Both the position numbers and the translations under genes were made by a program. From the NCBI RefSeq assembly GCF_001625215.2, contig NC_030383.2, positions 58,394,949 through 58,458,948 of the forward strand: a stretch of DNA of 64,000 nucleotides. Direction: 5' to 3'. Shown one piece after another: positions 1 through 14,344 of the stretch. The notes below the pieces were generated by a model that was given only the letters and a program-made list of their open reading frames with translations, searched no databases and was not told the origin of the DNA. The stretch is from Daucus carota subsp. sativus (lineage: Eukaryota > Streptophyta > Magnoliopsida > Apiales > Apiaceae). Position 1 is the first letter of the stretch. Every line of letters starts with the position of its first letter.

Positions 1-2161
1 TTCATTAGAATGCGCGCAATACCAACATCTGTACGAGGGAGACACATATATGTTTGTTATTCAAATTGTACCACAAGATTTGAAATGTAACCTAATTCAT
101 TTCCTGTCCTCTTAAGAGAGTTGAACCATTATGAGTAAAAAAAATTATTAACGAAGCTAACTTTTTCATATATTTTCAAAGTCAAATTTTGACTCGAGAT
201 AGGTTTTACAAGAAGTAACAACATTACAAGAATTAATAATCATAATGCCAGTATCTTTGTCAAATCCAAATATGTTTAAGAAATAATATCGATGACTACT
301 TTCATTGAAAAGGATAGAATGTTAAAATTAAGTCTAACATCATTATCATATCATCACTATTTCTAAGAAATTAGAGTCTACAATTTCATATGAGCAATGT
401 ATCGACATGATAAAACATCCCACTTCCATTTATATTGAGGATTTATTGAAATTACCCTCCATAATTATTCTCATTATTCTCTTGAAGAATCAAAATTTTG
501 GAAATAACTAAAAAGTTTGACCTAAATCCCTGATTAGCATTGAAAGATACAATTTCTCTTTTTTGAACCTGCTCTTAACTATCCTAAATAACCTAAGAAA
601 CAAAAGCCTACCACTTTCCAATTGAGACATCCATTTTGATATGGATTATTTCTTGTATCTTCATTTCTTCATCAAAAACACTTGAGTATGTGATGTGTGT
701 GTGCATATATATATAAGATATTGCTAAGTTATTGGAGGGATCAGGCAATTAAACTTCGGGAAAGAGAAACATGTACGCATTGCAGGCAAATTTTAAAAAA
801 CAGAAAAGTGCAGAACGGCAGAAGGAAACAAAATGTACTTAAAAGCAGAAATTTGAAGATACTAACTCATCCATATAGGCATGCACTACATCAAAATTAG
901 ACACAAAAGCTTCTCTTTCTTTAACAATAAAACCAAGTAGACTAGCAGAGATGCAACAAAAACGAAAATAGTGCAGGAAGGAACAAGATGTACCATAGAG
1001 CATAAACGTCTACTAGTTGTACCATTCAAGTAGTGCAGCTATTCACAATATAGAACGTTAAAGGTACCCATTTCAGCTAAATAATATTAACCAGCTAAAA
1101 CAAGTTGAGAGAAGTAGAACTCTTATGCCCAGGAATTGATCACGCTATGCAACATTTTTATAGTACAAAATCATCATTGCACATAACATGAACTTTTTGA
1201 GATACTGATAGACTCGATATAATGGATGGAGATTATTAACTAAAGCACAAACTATGCAGGTCATACCTCGTCATTTTTGCAGCGCGCACACTCCATATCA
1301 GAAAATGAATTTCCAAAAATATATACCACTGCTGTACCACCAAACAGACTCCATGAAAGTGTGACCGGAATACTATAAAGCATATGAAGCACAAGAGAAT
1401 GGGAGAACTATGGAGTCTAAGCAATTCAACGACACCTTATATAGTGGATGCTGGTGATATTGCTTATGTTGACCGTACTTATGATGTTTGACAATTCTCC
1501 TGAGGCTGTTTATAATGGGGAACAACATTAATATGTTCTAGAATAATATTAATATAAACTATACTTCAAAAACTACTTAATATACTAAACTCATTACAAT
1601 TGCCATATCAGGTAATTAAATTATTCAAAATATCTGCACATGTGAAGTCATATGTCAGGAACTTGTACAGTGTCGAGCTCAATTTTATCAATCCTCCTCT
1701 ATATGATGAACCTGCAGAGAAGAATGTCCATCGTAGTTAGTAGGCTATATATAATCCCAAAGATCTGAAGAACAGAATATTCAGGTTACGGGTATAAAAT
1801 GTTTGGTATGATTCTAGTGTATTACCGCTTTATTTTTCCCCTCTTAATTGCGAGAGTACCAGAGTATACAGGACAGGTCTGCCACGCACAAGTAAAATAC
1901 CTAACCACTAAATTCACTGGATAAAGAGCATCCATCATTGCAATCACTAGATGAAGTTGTATTATTTTTAAAATTATAACGAATAATGCCATTCATAGTA
2001 GCTACAAAATTAACAAGCTGCAATTTGGTTTTCTTCTAAATAGCATTTCATAAATTTCATAGCATTACGTGATGAACTCATACAAAAACACTAATCCTGT
2101 GAGAGCTTCATGTTTAAGGAATTAAGGTACAGAATGCACAATGAACAAATATGTCTAGACT
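1..2161. other. Non-genic left flank
   Basis: AT-rich sequence with only short, unrecognisable open frames on both strands. The right-hand part should hold the 3' untranslated region of the minus-strand gene ending at 2162. I saw no RNA gene, terminal-inverted-repeat element or conserved domain here. Confidence 0.5.
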
Positions 2162-5793
<3,632 letters not shown>

Positions 5794-6554
5794 TGCCAGA
5801 AATTACAGAAATTGTGTAGATATAAAATAATTGTTTGTTTAAAGATGGGATTTTTTTTTTCTTATCTTCTTGTTGGTGTTTGTAATGATTTCTTTTATGG
5901 TATTAAAAGTACAGGGAACAGGTTGTAAAGACTAGAGTGTAGAAAATAGTAGAATGTAAGTATTTCTTTTTCTAAATAAGTTGTTGTTTTGAATTGCATT
6001 ATATATATTTTTTGTTTTTTATATTAAAAATTAAATTTATTTGGATTGGATTCCAGGAATTATTTTATAAAATAAAAATTTTATTCTAAATCCATGATTA
6101 TAAAAATCAGGAATTGGAATTAATTGTTTGATCCACTAATTATGATTTATTAATAATTTATCATAGAATTTTTAGAAAAATCAAGGATTTAATTAAATCG
6201 GAATATAGTGAATAAATGGGTATTTTTTACCCATTGTGAGATGATGCATTCTTGTATTAAAAATCATAAAACTGATAAATTCAGCCCCATAGTAAGGCTC
6301 CTGAAAACTCAATAATTTCTATTTAAATGCCCAGCCACTAAAACTGAGAAAAGCAACTATGACAACAAAATCTTATCACCTTAATGTATGAAAATTACAT
6401 GTCTACAGCAAAAGTTCATTCCTATAATGATCAGCTTAAAACGGCAAGATCAGTATAACCCTATAAAGAATAATGACAGACCGATGATGAAACTTGAAGT
6501 TGTCGCGGGCATTTTTACTTCTTTGCAGTAGTAATCTAGCTCTGGTTGGACTTC
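5794..6554. other. Intergenic: promoter of Rossmann gene and 3' end of HAD gene
   Basis: Contains the upstream region of the gene starting at 5793 and probably the 3' untranslated region of the HAD gene ending at 6555. AT-rich, with short self-complementary stretches around 6040-6180. No gene or clear element seen. Confidence 0.5.
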
Positions 6555-9500
6555 TTAAGCAAGCCAGAGCTCTGGTAGTGCATCCCTAATATTGTGGATG
6601 CTTCTTAGGACATAATCTGCTCCTTCAATCCTTTTAGAAGTCCCTACCTGTGCATGTGTACCTCAACCATTATACATCAGCCGGAAAAAATAGTAGAAAT
6701 CAAATAAAACCTCGTGTTATGAATATAGAAGTTGGATCAGTATAGCATATTGGTTATTTTTGACTGAGTTACCAGCGGCTTACCAGTACAGTATCAAGGC
6801 CAACAAGCTTTCCAGACTGTATATTCCGAACACTGTCTTCAAAAAAAAGCTGGAAACAAAGTTTCAATGGTAGGGAAAACCATTACAATAACGCTTTAAT
6901 AGCTGGAATTTTTGGTAGATAATTGAGTTGCTTACAGTTCTCTGAGGGTCAATGTTGCCTATCTTGAGTGCCTTCTCGATGGCATGTTGACATGGCTTGC
7001 AGACAACTGGTGTCTTTGGTAACAAAGATGCAGAAGCATTAGGTTGAGAAAAATGACTGATGATGTCAAAAAATTTGCCGCCCCCGGTGAGGGTGGTGCT
7101 CAACTGAATGTCATCCTCACCATCGGACACAGTGCGATTGTTGATCAGATTCAGAGTTTCATAGCAAATGATATCTTCGAAACAATCTTTCAACCCCAAA
7201 CAGCTGAGAACTTTAACAGCATGAACCTTATCTGCATTTGTAAAGATCTACATTGCAAATTATATAGTGAAAATAACAAGAATCCATATGACAATCATTC
7301 TGTAATTACTATTTATGATTTCATTATAGCATAAACACGTACAACTTTACGGATAGGCAAGCTTAACAAAAGACTTCTTAAAACAGGGTCAGGTTTTAAC
7401 TTCGCATAAGGTAATCTTTGGTGAACAACTCTGCAAAGTAAACAACGGTCCAGTCAATTACTCATGTTAACTGTCTAGCTACTACACACTGGATATGTGT
7501 AACTTCTTGGATGAAACAATGTATATGCAACACTTCATTACCTAAAATACTCTTCAGTATCAATGTCATAGCCAATAGCCTGCAATAAAAAAAAACTAAT
7601 AACTGGCTATTTTAGAATAGGAAAAAAAGAAGAAAAGCATATGGATCAATAAGTATAGTGTGAAATGTGATTACGGAAAAGGGACTAACTAGACTGTACC
7701 TTAAGGCCTGCTAGTACTGTCCCATAATTCTTGTAAAGTAAATAACCTAATTCAGAGGCTAAATTCCTATCTACGCCAAGCTTGTGAACCATAAAATCTG
7801 AAAAAATAATTAAAAACTTATTTGTTGAATGTGTTCAAGTATTAAAAACTTGAAACTAATATCACAGTGATACCTTCAATGTTATTGCAGCATACAGTTG
7901 CCAAACCAGAAGTCACAGGATAAAGGGTATCATCCAGATCTGTAATACTTCAAAGTTACTTTGCTAACTGTAATTCCTTATGCAATTATATAAATGTTTC
8001 ATCAATTAACGTCTCACCAAAAAGGAGGCAATCATATTTTGGTCTTCTGACTTGCTTGTTGTAGCTCTTGTATTCCATTGAAACCTAAAGAAACTTGAAG
8101 AAATTATAAGGACATTTAAGCACTACATGCTTGTTACATTATAACCTCCTAAGTTAACAATAAAGTTTGACATGATGTATGGCTAACAGGCTAAGAAACA
8201 TTTTATAACATCTAACAGATATACGCTAATTCTACTATTTACATTACAAATGAAGGTTTCAGTTATCCTAATTGCTTTTATTGGATTCCTGAACCCATCA
8301 TATCCAGAATCACGCAGAACTTGAAAGGGTGTAGAACAATGTCAATCATATAGTTCAACTGATTAGAGTATATGACCAATGGAAACAACGGAAATTTCAA
8401 GTAAATCCTTGTAAAAGTTATGCTAATAGTTAACAATACAGAGACTACCATAACAAATTATCTACAAACAGAAGAACAAAGATGTAATTAGCACAAAAAA
8501 AGGGGAACATAGATGTAACTTTGATGCACAAACAGACGACCCTCACCCTCGTGGTCATAATGGAGAAGGGTAACCACCAGAGTAAGCACTTTAGTTCCAA
8601 AATATAAGCACTATATATTAACCAAAAACAATACGCAATAAGATTCAAGTCTCAATGTAACACCAGCAAGTTCCCCAATCACTATATACAAGTTAAAACT
8701 TTACCTAGTACACCAACAAATCATAATCTGTGAAAATGGTGCAGTTAGGCCAAAAGACCAAAATCAGAGATTTGCTGTAGGACATCGCAGATGCCAACAA
8801 TGCCACCTCTCAGAAGCTATATAAACTAGAATATGAGATCTCTCCACATACAATGTAGCAATTGAAATAACACAAAAGAAGGTGCATTCAGGATGTTCAT
8901 AGGCTGAACATAGGCTGAACTGTTGCAATTAGGCAAAGAGACCAAAAACTGAGAATTGACATTGGACATCACAGTCCACAGATGCTAACGATGCCACCTC
9001 TTAAAAGCTATGTAAATTCTAATATAAAAAATTTCCCATATACAATTTCGCAATTAAAATAACATCTATGAAAGTGCATTCAAAAAATTCATACAACATA
9101 ACATCCTAAATTTTATCTTCAAGACAAGAACACGGAAAATCAAATTTATTCAACACACAATATTTACCATGAGTAGATTCAGCGGAAAGCCAATTTACAA
9201 CAACCTAGGAACTCTACCTATCATTCGATGATCACGAAATAAACAGTTTAAATTAGTTATCTGTGGGGGGAAACTAATTTCAATGAAGTTTCTCAGGATA
9301 ACTTTGGCTTTCATTCGAACCAAAGCCATTTAACATCATAATTAAAGAAATCTTTTAACATACACATTTATATATCAAAAATCTTCCTACATATAAATCT
9401 TGGCAATGCATATATAAAATTCAAAAAATTACACCATAAGAAAGTGTATGTATACGAGAGAAACATCATAAGTTGTATGTTGAAACATACATACCGAATG

Positions 9501-9632
9501 GACCATTGGCTGAGAGGATAAGGCTTTGGCGCCAAATACACCCCACCTGTAATGACTACAATTGTTGTTATTGTTGTAATAAAAATGTTTCTTAGGACAG
9601 AACATAGAAGGTGTCCTTAACAGAAAAGCCAT
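6555..9632 (-). CDS. HAD-superfamily phosphatase, SDT1/pyrimidine 5'-nucleotidase-like (copy 1)
   Basis: Nine exons: 9632-9495, 8084-8018, 7939-7874, 7797-7700, 7579-7542, 7430-7343, 7247-6936, 6849-6784, 6647-6555; 966 nt, 321 residues. The conserved protein starts at MEYKSYNKQ (ATG at 8078, 273 residues). HAD motif I is DLDDT, motif II is TNAD in IFTNADKVH, motif III is the Lys in VCKP and motif IV is FFEDS. The family matches Arabidopsis At5g59480-type proteins related to yeast Sdt1 nucleotidase. It is expected to dephosphorylate small metabolites; the substrate is unknown. The first exon is open in frame and adds about 48 residues from MAFLLRTPSM, with a TATA box about 40 bp upstream, so it may be a targeting sequence or partly 5' UTR. 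It is a tandem paralog of the next gene, which has the same exon plan. Confidence 0.88.
8737..9090. repeat. Diverged tandem duplication inside HAD copy-1 intron 1
   Basis: Two units of about 185-190 bp, beginning near 8737 and 8920, share blocks such as GATGC(C/T)AACAATGCCACCTC-like text and a final (A/G)GTGCATTCA. They are clearly related but diverged, so this is an old duplication. No coding signal. Confidence 0.7.
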
Positions 9633-9669
9633 GACCCAGAATCCAGAAAACTGTAATACATACAGGGAC

Positions 9670-9679
9670 AATATATATA
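9670..9679 (-). promoter_or_regulatory. TATA box of HAD copy 1
   Basis: An ATATATAT run lies about 40 bp upstream of the ATG at 9632 on the minus strand. This would place transcription start close to that ATG, leaving a very short leader. Confidence 0.45.
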
Positions 9680-9773
9680 GATATAGATTTTTTTTTTTCT
9701 CTTTTATAATTAGAAACTTGTGGTAACTGGAAAAGTGTGTCCTGGTTAGTTCACGAAGATTGAGGAGTTTGTG

Positions 9774-10212
9774 CAGGGCGGTCTAGGATTTTTTTGAGGC
9801 CCTGTGCTGACTTTAAAAATGAGACCCTTCCAAATAACAGAAGAAAATTTTAATATATTTAAAATAACAAGATATCATAAACAAAATTAGACTACTACAA
9901 CTGAAAAATTGTTTGTTTACTGAGTAGTTAGACTTAAATATGTAGGTGGCCGTGTGAGATTTACTGCTTGTACAGTATACTAGTTTGTGGGGAGAGAAGG
10001 AATAAGAAGAGACCTGCATGGCTGGGTGTTGGGAGTTAAAAATTGATTAGTGTTTAAATGAAATAATGGTAAAAATTAAAGAGATATTAATATTATATTA
10101 TATTTATCATGAGTATACTAAAAGATAGAAAGAAATAATCATAAATTGGGGCCCTAAATTTTCATGGGCCCTGTGCTGTTGCACTTGTTGCACTCCCTCC
10201 AAACCGGCCCTG
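9774..10212. mobile_element. Non-autonomous hAT-type DNA transposon
   Basis: Ends CAGGGC...GCCCTG; the right end reads CCGGCCCTG and the left CAGGGCGGTCT, with GGGCCC-rich subterminal blocks on both sides. It is flanked by an 8-bp target duplication, AGTTTGTG at 9766-9773 and AGTTTCTG at 10213-10220 (7 of 8 match). Length is 439 bp, with no transposase. The 8-bp duplication and CAGGG(C/G) ends are hallmarks of hAT elements. Confidence 0.82.
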
Positions 10213-10220
10213 AGTTTCTG

Positions 10221-11799
10221 GACTTTGGAATCCGACTCAATATGATTGTGAAAGATACATTCAGACAAGTTGATAAAATATTATAAATAAAAATAATATG
10301 TATTATAATAATAAAATAATATATTTTAATTGTAATAATTTTAGATGATAGTATTCTAATAATTATATTAAAATATTAATTTAATTAATTTTATTTGAGA
10401 ATCTGATTAGGATTTCATAAATGTGACGATGTGTAAATTCTTTTAAAATTATGTGAATTTATAAAATATTTAATATTTATATGTCAATTAGTGTTTTAAA
10501 ATTTATTTGTACTTATAAGTATTTAAAAGTATTTATATAGATTTATCTAAAATATGTGAGCCTATATATCAATTTCTAAATATGTATATATGTCTGTCTG
10601 TCTCATTTTTTTTGGTAATGTCTGTCTCATTTAAAATTCAAATCAAATATAATTAGGAAATCAATCAGTTGGAAGTATTGTAAGTTTAAAATTTTGAAAT
10701 AAATACCACCTAAAAGATTATTGGGCCATGATGGAAAAGGGCCTCAACAAGGCCCACCAACTATTTGTACATCATATCCTCCACCAAGACTCCAGGAGAA
10801 TCTGAAAGAGTGTTTTATCATGTTTTATCTTTTACTTTTTCATATTACTGTATCATGTAGTCTTGATCAAATCCTTACTAAACAGTTGCAAGTGTAGAGA
10901 TTTTAATCGAAGCTATAAAACAAGGCAAAAGAGAAATGAAATAAGCATGTTTCACACATGTACTCTTGTGTACATGAGTATCATACGAGTAAAATTCTGC
11001 TTATATTCGAATTTCTGGGACCCTATTTTCGAGTGGAATATACTCAGTATATATGATTTTCTTTCCAATAATTTGCAGCTAGATCATTTAATAGAGTAGC
11101 ATTGAAAGACTGAAATGTGACAGGAATGTTATATAATTAGAGTAGGTTGATTCTTGCCAAACCTTTTACTAGCTCAACTTATAATATTGTCTTGGTAGAA
11201 TACCGAGTCTGAAACTATGGTTACAACTCAGTCTCCTTCTCCAGGACCTAAACCTTGCTAGTCTCCGTTTATGATCATACTTTCAAGTCGGATATACAAT
11301 TATATATGGCTCAATCAAAAACAGTCACATCTTCCTTGTGCAAAGTAGAGTGGCGCAAAGGAAATTCAACTCCAATTATGCAGACCCTAAGAAGCTACAG
11401 GTCAATAAAATTCTAGCCATCGCTATAAAAAATGCGTAAATGATCATTCAGCTGAAATATCAATATCATGGAACATCAACATCTTGCTATAGTGGCGTAT
11501 GTGTATGATTACCATGATATTTCGTATTCCTTATGATGATGCCAGAACACTGATTATGACAGACTTATGATGTTAGAAGACAACTAAGGATGCAAGAGAG
11601 AAGGGGAAGGGAGTAACAAAATTTACATGAAAGCAGATAATTTTATATGATATTATTGATAAGAACGACAAAACGTCAAAACATTTACATCTTAGGAAGG
11701 AAAGAGAACTATGAGGGGGATTTAACAAATCCCACCATCGACGACATACAATTCAATATATCCATCTTTCTCTTTCGCACTGATTCGTTAGACATAATT
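10221..11799. other. Intergenic between hAT element and HAD copy 2
   Basis: AT-rich up to about 10700, then ordinary intergenic sequence. The last few hundred bases are the probable 3' flank of HAD copy 2. No gene, RNA or terminal-inverted-repeat element recognised. Confidence 0.5.
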
Positions 11800-13404
11800 C
11801 TAAGCTGTCACAGGCATTTCCACTGCAACCTTGCCAGAGTAACCGACCTCTGATGATGACTTGTTGACAGCAACCCAGAGCTCTGGTAGTGCATCCCTTA
11901 AATTGTGGATACTTTCTAGCGCATGATCCGCGCCTTTAGTCCTCTGTGAAGTTCCCACCTGTACATAATTTTTAAGATTGTAAGTTTGCAGGTAAAATAA
12001 TATTCTCCATCAAGAGTTGTTAAAGGTATATCATTATCAATTGATGCAACATCACTATTGACTTACAAGTACAGTATCAAGGCCAACAAGCTTTCCAGAT
12101 TGTATGTTTCGTACACTATCTTCAAAGAAAAGCTGTATAGAAGTTCAACACGGGAGAAAATATAAGAATAGTACTTAGGAAGTAATTGGTAAGAAATTGT
12201 TAATAATAAGCTTGTGAGCTGCTTACTGTTCTCTGTGGATTGATCTTGCCTATCTCGAGTGCCTTCTCAATGGCATGTGTAGATGGCTTGCAGACAATTG
12301 GTGTCTTTGGTAACGATGATATCGAAGCATTAGGTTGAGAAAAATGTGCGATGATGTCAAATATTTCAGTGTTGTCGTTAGTGGTGCTGGAAAATGATCT
12401 TGAACCAGTGAATTGAATGTCATCCTCATCATCAGACACAATGTTTTTGTGAGTAGGATTCAGAGTCTCAAAGCAAATAATCCCCTCAAAACAATCTTCC
12501 AGCCCTAGTATGTTGAGTGCTTTAACAGCATGGACCTTGTCAGCATTTGTGAATATCTGATTTGCAAATTATACAGTGGAAACCATATCAATATACATAT
12601 ACAACGGTTTGACTCCTAAATTACAAGAGTTTTCCACTTGTGCTGGTTACTTACAACTTTACGGATAGGCAAGCTTAGCAGAAGGCTTCTAAGAACAGGG
12701 TCAGGTTTTAGATTCTCATACGGTAACCTTCCATGAACATAGCTGTAAAACAGGAAACAAATTAATAAGCTAAAGCATTATAACTACCTTCATCCTCAAA
12801 TTGAATATATACAATTTTATGGATCAAGTGAAGTATTATAAGGACTCCTCACCTGTGATATTCATCATAATCAAAGTCATAGCCGATAGCCTGCAAACGT
12901 AAATTTCCATCATTGACATTTTTAAAAATGAAATAACAGACTGAAATTAGTAGAGCATATACAAAGAAACAGGGATACATTAAAAAGGATCATACCCTCA
13001 AGCCAGCCATTGTTGTTCCATAATTCTTGTACAGCAGATTACTCATTTCAAAGATTACGCTCCTATCTATACCAAGCTTCTCAACCATATAATCTGGAGA
13101 TGTTTATCAAAAACAAAGCAATTAGAGATCAAAGTAATGTTTAACAACAGAAAAGCAATTAATTAAGAAGATAACACCGATACCTTTGATGTTATTGCTA
13201 CATGCAGTGGCCAAACCAGAACTGTAGGGATAAAGGGTGTCATCTAGATCTACAATTTTAAAGAAAACAAATCATAGTGACTCTCCATTCAATATATGTC
13301 TTAAATAAATTAATAAGCATAAGTTTATAAATTATCAGCTCACCGAAAAGAAGACAATCATATTTTGGCCTTTCAACCTGCCTGTAGCAGTTCTCGTATT
13401 CCAT
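11800..13404 (-). CDS. HAD-superfamily phosphatase, SDT1/pyrimidine 5'-nucleotidase-like (copy 2)
   Basis: Eight coding exons: 13404-13344, 13249-13184, 13093-12996, 12890-12853, 12742-12655, 12556-12227, 12132-12067, 11958-11800; 906 nt, 301 residues. Motifs: DLDDT near the N terminus, IFTNADKVHA, VCKP and FFEDS, in the same order as copy 1 and with identical intron positions and phases. An acidic, variable insert lies between motifs II and III (around VSDDEDDIQF). Relative to copy 1 the C terminus is extended by about 22 residues after ALPELW. A further 5' non-coding exon probably ends at 14131 (donor CTG|GTATG). Expected to be a cytosolic phosphatase of small phosphorylated metabolites; the substrate cannot be read from the sequence. 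Confidence 0.92.
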
Positions 13405-14130
13405 TTCGATCTGCAACAATTTGAAGTAAGAAAAAGGTAAGCATTGGCTAACACAAGATCACGAAAATAAACATCAAAATCTGAAAACAAATCCAGAGAA
13501 GTGAAAAATTATATATATTATGCATATACTTGATTAGAAGTTCAATTATCTCCAACTATTTTACATTTCTGATATCTTAAACGAGTACAATCCAAATGCA
13601 CACAAACTGTACTAAACAATGTCCCACCAGAATCTTCAAGCAGAAAGTGACCATTAATATATCCATGACATATTGACATGTAAAGACCTTCAAGATAGTT
13701 ATAACTTCACAAAAGCATTCATTTAATTAAATAAATGGCAAAACACCTACAAATACATATATAAAAAAATCTATATATGAGTAGATTGAAAAAGGAGCAA
13801 ACTTTATCACATGATCATGGCAAAATCAATAAATGCAAACCAGGGTTCAACAACCAACAACAAAACAATCAAACTTTCAATAATTAACACCATAATGAAC
13901 AATGTTACAGCAAACTTTCAGGAAAAATCAAGAAAATACAAGAAAAGCTGAAAACTTGATGAATTTCAGCTCAAAATTCAGACAAAAAATTGTAAAAAGC
14001 TGGTAAAAGCAACCCATCGACACAAGAAACATGCAAAAGATTGAAATTCATGAGAAATGAGAAAAGGGTCTGTGCATACACACATGTAGATACTTATGAA
14101 ATGAAGAGTTGAGAGAAGCAAACATACCAG

Positions 14131-14310
14131 AATGCAGAAGAAGATATGAAACAGAACAGGATTGAGAGGCAAAATGTGATATATATGTGAGAGAGAGAGA
14201 GGGGAGAGAGATGTGTGTGTATATATAGATAGAGAGGGAGAGATGTGTATGGAGAGAGATAGAGATTGAGAGAGATTACACAAACTCTGTTAATATGAAT
14301 GAAGAGGGAG
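14131..14310 (-). other. Probable 5' untranslated exon of HAD copy 2
   Basis: Reading the minus strand, a pyrimidine-rich leader ends with CTG|GTATG, a good donor that joins to the acceptor at 13411. It contains CT/GT microsatellite sequence. An ATG at 14283 is in frame with the main protein through the splice, but the intervening peptide is low-complexity, so I treat it as untranslated. Confidence 0.5.
14184..14278. repeat. GA/GT/TA compound microsatellite
   Basis: Runs of GA, TG and TATAGA dinucleotides, pyrimidine-rich on the transcribed strand. This is typical of plant 5' leaders and likely length-polymorphic. Confidence 0.8.
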
Positions 14311-14336
14311 GAGGAATAAGAGGCAGAGAGAATTGG

Positions 14337-14344
14337 TTTAAATA
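14337..14344 (-). promoter_or_regulatory. TATA box of HAD copy 2
   Basis: TATTTAAA on the minus strand, about 30 bp upstream of the inferred start of the pyrimidine-rich leader exon. Confidence 0.5.
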
